A program made the position numbers and the translations under genes. From Corynebacterium sp. (GTDB taxonomy: Bacteria; Actinomycetota; Actinomycetes; Mycobacteriales; Mycobacteriaceae): DNA of 64,000 nucleotides. A model generated the notes under the pieces. The model saw only the letters and a program-made list of their open reading frames with translations. It made no database searches and had not been told where the DNA came from. Positions 53,359-62,997 of this stretch are shown here, piece by piece; within the stretch, counting starts at the first letter, position 1, and each line of letters starts with the position of its first letter. The stretch is taken from NCBI RefSeq assembly GCF_022712275.1, contig NZ_JALAGU010000026.1, positions 62,001-126,000 of the forward strand, read 5' to 3'.

Positions 53359-54642
53359 CTACAGCGGGTACACCACCACCACATCACCCGGCACGGGCCG
53401 CACCCCCGCCGGCACGCGCAGCAGGCAGTCCGCCTCCACCGACTGGGCGAGCAGATGTGATCCCGCCCCACCGACGGCCCGCACCAGCACCCGACCGTCG
53501 ACCACTGAACGCACCGCCCGGTGGAAGCAGTCCTTGTGCTTCTGGCCGGTCACCGGCGCGTCCAGCACCGCCGTGACCGGAGAGGACGCCACACCCAACA
53601 ACGGTGCGACGAACAGCCGGAAGCTCACCGCCGTGGAGACCGGATTACCGGGCAGACACACCACCGGCGTCCCCTCGAAGACGGCCGTGCCCTGCGGTCC
53701 GCCCGGCTGCTGCGCGACATGCCCGAACCACGCCCCTCGCAGCGGCGAAAGCAGCTGCCGCACCACCTCGAACTTGCCGTGACTGATCCCGCCACTGGTC
53801 ACGACCACGGTCGGGTTGCTCCGTCGGACCGCGGCCCTCAGCAGCGCACCGAATGCCACCGGATCATCGGTGGTGCGGACGTGCCCGACGACCCGCATCC
53901 CGTGGTGTTCGCACAGCGCGGTGAGCATCGGCCCGTTGGCGTCCCGGATCATCGCGGCACCGGTCCCGGCACCGTCGCCGTCACCGATCTCGTCGCCACC
54001 GGTGCAGATCAGCACCCTCGCCGGCTCGCGCACCGGCAGTGTCCTGAGACCCTGCGCGGAGGCCACACCGACGGTGCGTTCATTGACGACATGGGAGGAC
54101 GCGAGCAGCTCGTCACCGGCGGCGATGTCCGACCCCCGGGGCCGGACGAACTGCCCGGCGGGGGTCTCCGGCACCGTCACACAGGCACCGGTCGACGGGA
54201 ACTCCGGCGGCTCGCACCGCTCGACCGGCACCACAGCCACCGCCCCGGTGGGGATCTTCGCGCCCGTCATGACCGGGAGCACGGCGTCCCCAGCGTCCTC
54301 AGTGTCCTCAGTGTCCTCAGTGTCCTCAGTGTCCTCAGTGTCCTCAGCGTCCTCAGTGTCCTCAGCGTCCTCCCCGAACGCGATCGACGCCGGGTCCACG
54401 CCGGCGGCGACGGTCTCACCCACGACGAACGTGCCGCCCGCGAGATGACGGGGAAACAGGGCGTAGCCGTCCATCTGGGAGTTGTCGAAGCGGGGCGAAT
54501 CCTCGACAGCCGCCACCGCCTGCGCCAGGGGCCTGCCCACGGCGTCGGCGACCGGCAGGTCCACGACCGGTCGGTCACCGACGAGCGTGCGTACGGCGCC
54601 CTGGTGCTCTTCGGGCGTCCGGGGGCGTGCGTGCATGGTCAC
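53359..54642 (-). CDS. moeA: Second MoeA-type molybdotransferase
   Basis: A 427-residue MoeA with a complete motif set: RFDNSQMDGYALFP, GAKIPTGAVAVVPVE, FVRPRGSDIAAGDELL, VLICTGGDEIG, VVTSGGISHGKFEVVRQ and CLPGNPVSTAVSF. It looks more canonical than the copy at 48974. An acidic insert of repeated EDT in domain II is encoded by eight 9-bp units (54295-54372). The frame opens at GTG 54642, overlapping the modB stop (GTGA); ATG 54636 is possible. Located where modC would be expected. Confidence 0.93.
   Translation of the reverse strand: MTMHARPRTPEEHQGAVRTLVGDRPVVDLPVADAVGRPLAQAVAAVEDSPRFDNSQMDGYALFPRHLAGGTFVVGETVAAGVDPASIAFGEDAEDTEDAEDTEDTEDTEDTEDTEDAGDAVLPVMTGAKIPTGAVAVVPVERCEPPEFPSTGACVTVPETPAGQFVRPRGSDIAAGDELLASSHVVNERTVGVASAQGLRTLPVREPARVLICTGGDEIGDGDGAGTGAAMIRDANGPMLTALCEHHGMRVVGHVRTTDDPVAFGALLRAAVRRSNPTVVVTSGGISHGKFEVVRQLLSPLRGAWFGHVAQQPGGPQGTAVFEGTPVVCLPGNPVSTAVSFRLFVAPLLGVASSPVTAVLDAPVTGQKHKDCFHRAVRSVVDGRVLVRAVGGAGSHLLAQSVEADCLLRVPAGVRPVPGDVVVVYPL
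54295..54372. repeat. 9-bp tandem repeat inside moeA
   Basis: Eight full GTCCTCAGT/C units and a partial one, coding on the minus strand for alternating EDT and EDA. The repeats are nearly identical, so this is a recent expansion. Units of nine keep the frame. Confidence 0.9.
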
Positions 54643-55442
54643 CGCTTCCGTCTCAGCAGAGTGGTCGTGGCGATCCCACCCACCACCAGCACATAGATGC
54701 CGAGCAGCAGGATGCAGGCACCGAGCGCCTGATCCATGTCATTGGAGCTCAGACCGAGCTCGATGAGCAGCGGGATCGTCCGGGTTTCCCCGGCGACGTT
54801 ACCCGCGAAGGTGAGGGTTGCGCCGTACTCGGACAACGCACGGGCGAAACCGAGGACCGTTCCGGCGGCGATGCCGGGGCCCGCCAGCGGCACCGTGATG
54901 CGCCACAGCGTCTGCCAGCGGGAGGCGCCGTCGACCCGGGCGGCCTCCTGCACCACCGGCGGCACCCCGCGCAGCGAGGTCACCGTCGTGGAGACGAAGA
55001 AAGGCAGGGAGACGAAGACCTGCACCACGATCACGGCCAACGAGGTGAAGGCCACGCGGACGCCGAAGGAATCGTCCAGCCACTCCCCGACGAGCCCGTG
55101 GCGTCCCCAGAAGAAGACCAGGGCCAGGCCGGAGACCACCGGTGACAGCACCAGTGGGGCGTAGATGATGAGTTGGAGGGCGTCGCCCCAACGGGGATGA
55201 CGCCGCATCATGTCGACCATCCACAGACTCAACGGCAGGCCGAGGACGATGCACAGCACCGTCGACACCAGCGCCGTGGTCAGGGACAGACCGAAAGCCT
55301 CGGTCGCCTCGTCGGCGGTGATCAGCTCGACCGCGCGGCCCCACGGGATATTGAGCAGCAGCGCGACCAGCGGGCCCAGCAGCAGCAGGACCGCGACGAG
55401 AGCGACCGCGATCAGCGCGGCCGGGACGCTACGCCGGCGCAC
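54639..55442 (-). CDS. modB: Molybdate ABC transporter permease
   Basis: A 267-residue inner-membrane permease with about five to six helices and the EAA loop (EAARVDGASRWQTLWRITVP, GFARALSEYGATLTFAGN). The GTG at 55442 overlaps the modA stop; longer frames upstream lie inside modA. No modC ATPase gene follows: the next gene is moeA. Confidence 0.92.
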   Translation of the reverse strand: MRRRSVPAALIAVALVAVLLLLGPLVALLLNIPWGRAVELITADEATEAFGLSLTTALVSTVLCIVLGLPLSLWMVDMMRRHPRWGDALQLIIYAPLVLSPVVSGLALVFFWGRHGLVGEWLDDSFGVRVAFTSLAVIVVQVFVSLPFFVSTTVTSLRGVPPVVQEAARVDGASRWQTLWRITVPLAGPGIAAGTVLGFARALSEYGATLTFAGNVAGETRTIPLLIELGLSSNDMDQALGACILLLGIYVLVVGGIATTTLLRRKR

Positions 55443-56280
55443 CGAACCCGTACTCCGCGAGGATCTCGCGGGCCTTGTCGGTCTGCAGCCAGGCGAGGAA
55501 CTCGGAGGCGGTCTCGTTCGTCTCACCGTCGGAGGTCAGGGCGGCGGGGTACCTGTTGTCCTCGATGCCGGGAATGTCCAGGACGATGACGCGACCCTGC
55601 GAGTCGGTGAGGTTCTTCTGCAGCGCCTGGGCGTCGGTGGAGTAGATGAAGCCGGCGTCGACGTCACCGGTGGAGACCTTGGTGGCCACGTCGGAGACGT
55701 TCGCCTCCTCGGTCGGGGCCTTGAGGGTGATGCCCTGGTCGTCGAGGTACTGGTGTGCGAGGGTGCCGCAGGGGACGCCGTCTGCGCACAGGGCGATGCG
55801 CAGCTTGTCGTTGGTCTTCAGGTCATTGAGGTCGGTGATCGAACCGAGGTTGCCTGGCGCGGTGGCGAGCACGAGCTTGTTGGTGGCGATGACCTGCGGG
55901 TCCGCGTCCGCGAACTCGTCGAGGTCTTCGGCGGACTCCATGTTCGCCTCATCGGCGCTGATGAACAGGTCGGCGTCCGCACCCTGCCCGATCTGCTGGA
56001 CCAGCTTGGAGGAGCCGGCGTAGTTCCAGGTGATGCTGGTGCCCTCGTGGCCGTCGGCGGCGAAGGCCTCGGCCAGGTCGTCACCGGCGTTCTTCAGGGA
56101 GGCGGCGGCGAAGACGGTGATGTCCCCGGATGAGCTGCCGGTGTCCGCGGCGGTGGCGGTCGCCTCGCTCTCACTGTCCTTCTGCGAGTTCGAGCAGGAA
56201 GCCAGCAGCACCAGGGCCGCCAGTGCAGCGAAGAGTGCCAGCGCTGTAGTGCGCGACAGGTGCAGGGTTCGGGTCATCAT
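55429..56280 (-). CDS. modA: Molybdate-binding lipoprotein
   Basis: A 283-residue ModA. Lipoprotein signal with lipobox LASC, then the molybdate-binding fold (ITVFAAASLKNAGDDLAEAF, YAGSSKLVQQIGQGADADLF, GVPCGTLAHQYL). GAGAGG precedes a double ATG at 56280/56277. Delivers molybdate to ModB. Divergent from mobA, with a palindrome between them. Confidence 0.94.
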   Translation of the reverse strand: MMTRTLHLSRTTALALFAALAALVLLASCSNSQKDSESEATATAADTGSSSGDITVFAAASLKNAGDDLAEAFAADGHEGTSITWNYAGSSKLVQQIGQGADADLFISADEANMESAEDLDEFADADPQVIATNKLVLATAPGNLGSITDLNDLKTNDKLRIALCADGVPCGTLAHQYLDDQGITLKAPTEEANVSDVATKVSTGDVDAGFIYSTDAQALQKNLTDSQGRVIVLDIPGIEDNRYPAALTSDGETNETASEFLAWLQTDKAREILAEYGFGAPA

Positions 56281-56339
56281 CGGTCCTCTCGACGGTTCCG
56301 GTTGAGCGTCTCCCGTTGTCGCTCCCACGGCCCGGGGGT

Positions 56340-56356
56340 TACAGTGACCTACTGTA
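56340..56356. promoter_or_regulatory. Palindrome between modA and the second mobA
   Basis: Perfect TACAGT, five bases, ACTGTA in the divergent promoter region. It is placed to control both directions. The regulator is unknown; it does not resemble the E. coli ModE site. Confidence 0.5.
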
Positions 56357-56451
56357 GACCGCCTCCGGAGGCGGCACCCGATAGCCCCGATGACCTGCGG
56401 ACGGAGACGCCGGAACCGGGGGGGAGCACCACGGCCGCCTACGCTGAAGGC

Positions 56452-57111
56452 ATGACCGAATCCGCCCACCCTCTGGAGACCACCGAGGCCGGACGTCCGC
56501 CGGTCCACGCGATCATCGTCGCCGGCGGTGCAGGGTCCCGGTTGGCGGCGTCCGCGCCGGAAGGAACCCCGCCTAAGCCCCTGCTCACGGACGATGCGGG
56601 ACATCGCCTGATCGACAGGGTTCTTGACGCCTGCGCCGGCTGTCAGACGCTTATCGTCGTCGGCCCGGAGACGGAACTGCCGACCGGAGTTGTGCGCGTC
56701 CGTGAGAATCCTCCCCTGTCAGGGCCCGCGGCGGCGATCGGCGCTGGGGTGGAGGCCCTGGCCGACGCCGGCGCCGGCGAGGAAGATCTGGTGCTGCTGC
56801 TCGCCGCTGATCTGACAGCACCGCACCAGGGGGTTGCCGTGCTGCTGGAGCACGCCGCCGGTAACCACGGCACCATCGGTATTGTCGGCACAGCCGGGTC
56901 CAGGTTGCAGCCCCTGTTCTGCCTGATCCGGTTCGGCCCACTTCGACGGGCGGCAGACACAGACCTCCGCAACACCTCGGTCATGCGGCTGCTGCGTCGG
57001 ACGGGCCGCGGGAACCTCGACACCGTCGAACTTCCCGCGTCGACCGCCGCGGACGTGGATACCTGGCAGGACGCACTCGCCCACGGATTCGGGGACCGGA
57101 ACGGACGCTGA
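56452..57111 (+). CDS. mobA: Second MobA-like guanylyltransferase
   Basis: A 219-residue NTP transferase, similar in pattern to the protein at 48402: IIVAGGAGSRLAASAPEG, PPKPLL, NPPLSGPAAAIGAG, LLLAADLTAP. The metal-site motif is again altered from PxDxP to AADL. It has an N-terminal extension of ~20 residues. Divergent from modA, convergent with the second mog. Suggests one cofactor set per molybdoenzyme region. Confidence 0.85.
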   Translation: MTESAHPLETTEAGRPPVHAIIVAGGAGSRLAASAPEGTPPKPLLTDDAGHRLIDRVLDACAGCQTLIVVGPETELPTGVVRVRENPPLSGPAAAIGAGVEALADAGAGEEDLVLLLAADLTAPHQGVAVLLEHAAGNHGTIGIVGTAGSRLQPLFCLIRFGPLRRAADTDLRNTSVMRLLRRTGRGNLDTVELPASTAADVDTWQDALAHGFGDRNGR

Positions 57112-57145
57112 CCCGCTGATCCGGCCGCTGCACCGGGCCGGTCAC

Positions 57146-57694
57146 TCACAGCTGTTCGGTGATGCTGCCGATCAGCGGACCGACCACCGCCACGGCGTCC
57201 GCCACCGCACCACGGGAGCCGGCGGCGTTGACAATCAGTGTGCGTCGGTCTCCGCGGTCGACGATGCCGACGATCCCGCGGCTCAGCCCTGCCGACGGAG
57301 TCGATTCCAGACCCCGCAGGAGAATCTGGGTCTCCAGACCACTGACTCTCATCCCGATGCGGGCCGCCGTGCACTCCGGCGTCACGCTGCGGGTCCTCAA
57401 TCCGGTGCCACCGACAGTGAGAACCAGGTCGACCCCTGATTCGAGAGCGGTGTCCAGCGCCTGGGATACCTGTTGCGTCGTCTCCTCGACGACCGTGCAC
57501 CCGAGCACCCGGACGAATTCGCCGAGGTCAGCCACTGCGCGGTCACCGGAACGGTTCGCGCGGTCACCGGAAGCGACCCGGTCGTCGACGACGATCACCG
57601 CCGCAGTACCCCCTTGCCCTGATCGATCGGAGTTGCTGAACTTTTCTTTTCCTTTCTGACCTTGATTTATATGAGTAATTTGCGTGTGATCCAT
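57146..57694 (-). CDS. mog: Second MogA/MoaB-type protein
   Basis: A 182-residue protein with VIVVDDRVASGD, the LTVGGTGLRTRSVTPE nucleotide loop and LIVNAAGSRGAVADA. The loop lacks the usual TTGGTG and the family PGSP motif is changed to AAGS, so it is more divergent than the copy at 46530. The start at 57694 (MDHTQITHIN) is uncertain because it lies within a possible CRP-type site; ATG 57772 is a longer alternative. Divergent from narK. Confidence 0.8.
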   Translation of the reverse strand: MDHTQITHINQGQKGKEKFSNSDRSGQGGTAAVIVVDDRVASGDRANRSGDRAVADLGEFVRVLGCTVVEETTQQVSQALDTALESGVDLVLTVGGTGLRTRSVTPECTAARIGMRVSGLETQILLRGLESTPSAGLSRGIVGIVDRGDRRTLIVNAAGSRGAVADAVAVVGPLIGSITEQL

Positions 57695-57700
57695 CTCATA
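57685..57700 (+). promoter_or_regulatory. Possible GlxR/CRP-type site upstream of narK
   Basis: TGTGATCCATCTCATA matches TGTGA-N6-TCACA at nine of ten fixed bases. It lies about 84 bases before the narK ATG in the divergent region. In corynebacteria GlxR regulates respiration genes including nar; that it does so here is inference. Confidence 0.5.
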
Positions 57701-57783
57701 TCCGTTCCATTCATTTCTATTGATAGAATTCGTGTCGACGCAGTTGGAGAGTATATAACAAACAATCCACACAGGTGACGACT

Positions 57784-59157
57784 ATGAACCATCAGGCCAC
57801 ATTGCACGGCCGATCGACCACACCGGACGAACTCGACACGTCCGGAAGAACCATCAACGGATGGAATCCCGAAGATAAGGATCATTGGGATTCCCGTATC
57901 GCATGGCGGACCCTGTCAATTTCGACATTCTCGCTCATTATGGGGTTCTCCACCTGGTATCTCGTATCCGCCATCGCGCCCCTGCTGACGCGGATCGGAT
58001 TCGACCTGACCACCGGCCAGCTCTACTGGCTCACCGCCATCCCCGGACTGTCCTGCGGTCTGTTCCGGCTGGTGTTCATGTTCCTGCCGCCGATCATCGG
58101 AACCCGCAGACTCGTGACGATGTCCTCCCTGCTGTTCATCATCCCGATGCTCGGCTGGTTCTTCGCCGTCCAGGACAGCTCCACCCCTTACGGGTGGCTG
58201 CTCACCCTGGCCTTCCTCTGCGGCATCGGCGGCGGAGTATTCTCCGGGTACATGCCCTCGACCGGGTACTTCTTCCCGAAAAGCAGGTCAGGAACGGCCC
58301 TGGGACTGCAGGCGGGCATCGGCAACTTCGGCATGTCGCTGATCCAGTTCCTCGGCCCCTGGATCATGGGCTTCGGCCTTCTCGGCATCACATTCGTCAC
58401 ACCACAACGCACCAACGACGGCGATTTCCTCTTCGTCCACAACGCTGCCGCCGTGATGATCCCCTGGGCTGTGCTGGCCGCCGCACTGGCCTGGCACTTC
58501 CTCAAGGACGTGCCGGTCAAGGCAAGTTTCCGCCAGCAGATCGACATCTTCGGCAACCGCAACACCTGGATCCTCACCCTGGTCTACCTCATGACCTTCG
58601 GAGCATTCTCCGGCTTCGCAGCACAGTTCGGCCTGCTCATCAACGAGATCTACGGGCGCGATTCCTCTCTCGCCGACTCCTTTCCCGTCGACGACCTCCC
58701 GGGCGGAGCAACCTACGCCTTCCTCGGACCGCTGATCGGGTCCCTGGTCCGGGCTATGTGGGGTCCACTGTGTGACAAGTTCGGCGGTGCGATCTGGACG
58801 TTCGTCGGATGTGTGGGCATGACCGCGTCCACGTTGGCGGCGTCCTTCCTGCTCGAGCCCTCAGATCCCGATCAGTTCCCCTGGTTCCTGGCGGCGATGC
58901 TGTCGCTGTTCTTCTTCACCGGCCCCGCCAACGCCGGAACCTTCAAACAGATGCCCATGATCCTGCCCGCCCGCCAGGCCGGAGGAGTCATCGGCTGGAC
59001 CGGTGCAGTCGGCGCTTTCGGACCGTTCGTGGTCGGCATGCTCCTGTCCGGAATCTCCTCGACTCTGGTATTCCAGGGAATGGTGGTCTATTTCGTTGTG
59101 GTCACTGTTCTCGTGTGGATGTTCTACGCCAGGCCACACGCCCCCTACCCCGGATAA
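57784..59157 (+). CDS. narK: Nitrate/nitrite transporter NarK
   Basis: A 457-residue major facilitator with twelve membrane segments. Substrate-motif segments GIGGGVFSGYMPSTGYFFPK and GLQAGIGNFGMSLIQFLGPW (NNP glycine signature) and FTGPANAGTFKQMPMI are visible. ATG at 57784 is chosen for AGGTGA six bases upstream; a GTG nine bases earlier is in frame. It exchanges nitrate and nitrite for the reductase encoded downstream. First gene of narKGH. Confidence 0.95.
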   Translation: MNHQATLHGRSTTPDELDTSGRTINGWNPEDKDHWDSRIAWRTLSISTFSLIMGFSTWYLVSAIAPLLTRIGFDLTTGQLYWLTAIPGLSCGLFRLVFMFLPPIIGTRRLVTMSSLLFIIPMLGWFFAVQDSSTPYGWLLTLAFLCGIGGGVFSGYMPSTGYFFPKSRSGTALGLQAGIGNFGMSLIQFLGPWIMGFGLLGITFVTPQRTNDGDFLFVHNAAAVMIPWAVLAAALAWHFLKDVPVKASFRQQIDIFGNRNTWILTLVYLMTFGAFSGFAAQFGLLINEIYGRDSSLADSFPVDDLPGGATYAFLGPLIGSLVRAMWGPLCDKFGGAIWTFVGCVGMTASTLAASFLLEPSDPDQFPWFLAAMLSLFFFTGPANAGTFKQMPMILPARQAGGVIGWTGAVGAFGPFVVGMLLSGISSTLVFQGMVVYFVVVTVLVWMFYARPHAPYPG

Positions 59158-59256
59158 AAACAGAATAAATACTCGCATTCCACCTGCAGTGTATGCGATT
59201 CACACTCTCCTTGCGGATGACCACCGCGAGGAAACATCTACGACGAGGTGCATATC

Positions 59257-62200
59257 ATGACTGTTTCCGACACCCCCGGCCCACTATTTTCCATGGGCTC
59301 CTACGTGCGCCACGGAACAACCGACCACTCCGGACGGCAGCTGTTCCTCCAGGGAGGCCGTGAAGCCGACAGTTTCTACCGCGACCGATGGTCCTTCGAC
59401 AAAATCGTCCGATCCACCCACGGAGTCAACTGCACCGGATCGTGTTCCTGGAAAGTCTACGTCAAGGACGGGGTGATCACCTGGGAATCCCAGGCCGTGG
59501 ACTACCCCACCACCGGCCCCGACATGCCCGAATACGAGCCCCGTGGCTGTCCGCGCGGTGCGTCCTTCTCCTGGTACACGTACTCGCCGACCAGGATCCG
59601 CTTCCCCTACGCCCGTGCCGTCCTGGTCGAGATGTACCGGGAGGCCCGTGCACGCCACGACGATCCGGTGCTCGCCTGGCGCGAGATCGTGGAAGACCCG
59701 GTGAAGCGCAGGGCCTACGTCAGCCAACGCGGCAAAGGCGGTCTGATCCGGGTACCGTACGAGGAGGCCGTGGAGATCGCCGCTGCCGCACACGTCTACA
59801 CCATCCGTCGCTACGGTCCCGACCGGATCCACGGGTTCACCGTGATTCCGGCGATGTCCCAGATCTCCTACGGTGCCGGTACCCGGTTCCTGGAACTCAT
59901 CGGCGGCGTCGCCCTGTCCTTCTACGACTGGTACGCCGATCTGCCGCCCGCCTCCCCCCAGACCTTCGGTGACCAGACCGATGTGCCCGAGTCCGGGGAC
60001 TGGTACAACTCCAGCTACCTGATGATGTGGGGTTCGAACATCCCGGTGACCCGAACCCCGGACAGTCACTTCATGGTCGAGGCCCGGTACCGGGGAACCA
60101 AGGTCGTGGTCGTCTCACCCGACTACGCCGACAACACCAAATTCGCCGACGAGTGGCTCCGGATCTCCCCCGGCACCGACGGCGCACTGGCCTTCGCCAT
60201 GGGGCACGTGATCCTCAGCGAGTTCCACGTCGGTGAGCGCACCCCGTACTTCCTCGACTACATGCGCAAATACACCGATTCGCCGTTCCTCGTCGAACTC
60301 GACGACCACGGGGACGGCACCTGCACACCCGGCAAGTTCCTCACCGCCGCCGACAGCGGTGACGATGCTCTCGCTTCCACGGAGAACGCCACCCACCGCC
60401 TGGTGGTGATGCAGCCGGACGGCAGCGTCGTCGACCCCGGCGGCACTGTCGCCGACCGCTACGGTGCCGACGGCGAGGGACGCTGGAACCTCCGTCTCGA
60501 CCACGCCGACCCCGTGATGAGCATCGCCGACATCACCGACGGCACCCCGGCGTCCACCGCCGAGGTCCTCTTCCCCCGCTTCGATCTGGACGCGGAGGCT
60601 TCCGACGCCACCGGTACGGGGCCGATCGGTGCCGGCATCGTCCACCGCGGCGTGCCTGTCCGCACCGTGAACAGACGCACCGTCACCACCGTCTTCGACC
60701 TCATGCTCGCCCACTACGCCGTCCCCCGTCCCGAGCTGGACCTGCCCGGTGACTGGCCGGAGGACTTCCATGACGCCCGCATTGTGGGCACCCCGGCCTG
60801 GCAGGAGGAGCTCACCGGGGTCCCCGTCGACGCCGCCGTACGTATCGGCCGTGAGTTCGCGCGCAACGCGGTCGAATCCGGGGGACGCAGTCAGATCATC
60901 ATGGGTGCCGGAGTGAACCACTACTTCCACGCCGACTCCATCTACCGCACCTTCCTCGCACTGACATCCATGTGCGGCACCCAGGGCGTCAACGGCGGAG
61001 GCTGGGCCCACTACGTGGGTCAGGAGAAACTGCGGCCGATGAACGGCTGGTCCCAGTACGCCTTCGGGCTGGACTGGTCCCGCCCGCCGCGCCAGATGAT
61101 CTCCACCGGCTTCTACTACCTGGCCACCGACCAGTGGCGCTACGACAACACCCGGGCCTCGCGGCTGGCGTCCCCCCTGGCAAGTCGCGGCACCGTCGGC
61201 GACAAGCTGACGTCCGACACGCTGGTGGAGTCCATGAAGCGCGGCTGGATGCCCGCCTTCCCCCAGTTCGACCGCAATCCGCTGCTGCTGGCCGACCAGG
61301 CCGCGGAGGCCGGCAAGGACCTCAAGGACTACATCACCGGGGAGCTGGAGTCCGGACGCATGCGTTTCGCCGCCGAAGACCCCGACAACCCCGACAACTT
61401 CCCCAGGATCCTGCTGAACTGGCGGACGAACCTCATGGGATCCTCGGCGAAGGGCACCGAGTTCTTCCTGCGCCACCTGCTCGGCGTCGACTCCGACGCC
61501 AGTGCCGACGAACTCCCCGCCGGACAGCGTCCGCAGTCGATCACCTGGCGCGACACGGCACCCGGCACCGGGGAGGGCAAGCTCGACCTGATGATGACGG
61601 CGGACTTCCGCAACACGTCCACCACCCTGGTCTCCGACCTGGTGTTCCCCGCCGCGACCTGGTACGAGAAGAACGACCTGTCCACGACGGACATGCACCC
61701 GTTCATCCACTCCTTCAACGCGGCGATCAATCCGCCGTGGGAGAGCCGTACCGACTTCGAGCTCTTCCGCGATCTGTCGGCGCGGCTGTCGACACTCGCG
61801 GAGAAGTGGCTGGGCACGCAGACCGATGTCGTCACCGCACCGCTCGGCCACGATTCACCCGACGAGCTGAGCATGCCCGGTGGCGTGGTGCCGGACCAGG
61901 ACGCTCCACTGGTGCCCGGCGAGTCCATGGCCAAGCTCATACCGGTGGAACGGAACTACACGAAGATCCACGAGAAGTGGATGCACCTCGGCCCGTTGAC
62001 CGCCGAACTCGGCACGGGAACCCACGGCACCTCCTACGACGTCAGTACACAGGTGGAGGAGCTCGCTCTGCTCAACGGCACCGGCCACACCTCGGCCGGT
62101 GAACGACCGCAGTTGACCACCGCGGTGAAGGCTGCGGAGATGGTCCTCCATCTCTCGGGTGTCTCCAACGGTGCCGTGGCCCTCGAAGGATTCCGCAACC

Positions 62201-62997
62201 AGGGACGGCGGGTCGGCGTCGACATGACCGACCTGATCAAGGATCACGAGGGCACACGCACCGGCTGGGACGCGGTGAAGGAACGTCCCACCCAGGTGAT
62301 CACGTCCCCGGAGTGGACCGGCATCACGAAGGACAACCAGCGGTACACCGCGTTCTCCATCAACCTGGCCTACGACAAACCGTGGCACACCCTGTCGGGA
62401 CGGATGCACTACTACCTGGACCACGACTGGTTCATCGACTACGGGGAGTCCCTGCCGATCTACCGGCCTCCGTTGGACCAGCTCCACCTGCACGGCGAGA
62501 CCGGCCCCGGCGAAACGGTCACGGGCGCCAACGGTGAAGCTGAGGTGACGGTGCGTTACCTGACCCCGCACAACAAGTGGTCAATCCACTCCCAGTACTA
62601 CGACAACCTGCACATGCTCTCCATCTCCCGCGGCGGACAGGTCGTCTGGATGTCCGAGGTCGACGCAGAGAAGATCGGCGTGGCCGACAACGACTGGATC
62701 GAAGCCCACAACCGCAACGGCATCGTCACCGCCCGGGCGATCGTCTCCCACCGCATCCCCGCCGGCACGGTGATCATGAACCATGCACAGGAGCGCACCG
62801 CAGGCACCCCGCTCAATGAGCACACCGGACGTCGTGGCGGCACCCACAACTCCCTCACCCGCATCATGATCAACCCACTGCACGTGGCCGGCGGATACGG
62901 CCACCTGACCTACGGCTTCAACTACATCGGGCCGACCGGAAACAACCGCGACGAGGTCACCACGATCCGGCGTCGCTCTCAGGAGGTCGAGTTCTGA
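59257..62997 (+). CDS. narG: Respiratory nitrate reductase alpha subunit
   Basis: A 1246-residue catalytic subunit. The N-terminal His/Cys cluster (HGVNCTGSCSWKVY, GCPRGASFSW) binds the FS0 [4Fe-4S] cluster. The Mo-ligand Asp lies in YDWYADLPPASPQTFGDQTD, and SYLMMWGSNIPVTRTPD follows. The bis-MGD enzyme reduces nitrate to nitrite at the cytoplasmic face. ATG at 59257 with GAGGTG upstream. 99 bases after narK; stop overlaps the narH start (TGATG). Confidence 0.97.
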   Translation: MTVSDTPGPLFSMGSYVRHGTTDHSGRQLFLQGGREADSFYRDRWSFDKIVRSTHGVNCTGSCSWKVYVKDGVITWESQAVDYPTTGPDMPEYEPRGCPRGASFSWYTYSPTRIRFPYARAVLVEMYREARARHDDPVLAWREIVEDPVKRRAYVSQRGKGGLIRVPYEEAVEIAAAAHVYTIRRYGPDRIHGFTVIPAMSQISYGAGTRFLELIGGVALSFYDWYADLPPASPQTFGDQTDVPESGDWYNSSYLMMWGSNIPVTRTPDSHFMVEARYRGTKVVVVSPDYADNTKFADEWLRISPGTDGALAFAMGHVILSEFHVGERTPYFLDYMRKYTDSPFLVELDDHGDGTCTPGKFLTAADSGDDALASTENATHRLVVMQPDGSVVDPGGTVADRYGADGEGRWNLRLDHADPVMSIADITDGTPASTAEVLFPRFDLDAEASDATGTGPIGAGIVHRGVPVRTVNRRTVTTVFDLMLAHYAVPRPELDLPGDWPEDFHDARIVGTPAWQEELTGVPVDAAVRIGREFARNAVESGGRSQIIMGAGVNHYFHADSIYRTFLALTSMCGTQGVNGGGWAHYVGQEKLRPMNGWSQYAFGLDWSRPPRQMISTGFYYLATDQWRYDNTRASRLASPLASRGTVGDKLTSDTLVESMKRGWMPAFPQFDRNPLLLADQAAEAGKDLKDYITGELESGRMRFAAEDPDNPDNFPRILLNWRTNLMGSSAKGTEFFLRHLLGVDSDASADELPAGQRPQSITWRDTAPGTGEGKLDLMMTADFRNTSTTLVSDLVFPAATWYEKNDLSTTDMHPFIHSFNAAINPPWESRTDFELFRDLSARLSTLAEKWLGTQTDVVTAPLGHDSPDELSMPGGVVPDQDAPLVPGESMAKLIPVERNYTKIHEKWMHLGPLTAELGTGTHGTSYDVSTQVEELALLNGTGHTSAGERPQLTTAVKAAEMVLHLSGVSNGAVALEGFRNQGRRVGVDMTDLIKDHEGTRTGWDAVKERPTQVITSPEWTGITKDNQRYTAFSINLAYDKPWHTLSGRMHYYLDHDWFIDYGESLPIYRPPLDQLHLHGETGPGETVTGANGEAEVTVRYLTPHNKWSIHSQYYDNLHMLSISRGGQVVWMSEVDAEKIGVADNDWIEAHNRNGIVTARAIVSHRIPAGTVIMNHAQERTAGTPLNEHTGRRGGTHNSLTRIMINPLHVAGGYGHLTYGFNYIGPTGNNRDEVTTIRRRSQEVEF

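Noticed and set aside
59188..59206. AGTGT-N9-ACACT inverted repeat between narK and narG as a regulatory site
   Set aside because: Five-base arms are too short to stand out, and the spacing does not fit the CRP/GlxR pattern.
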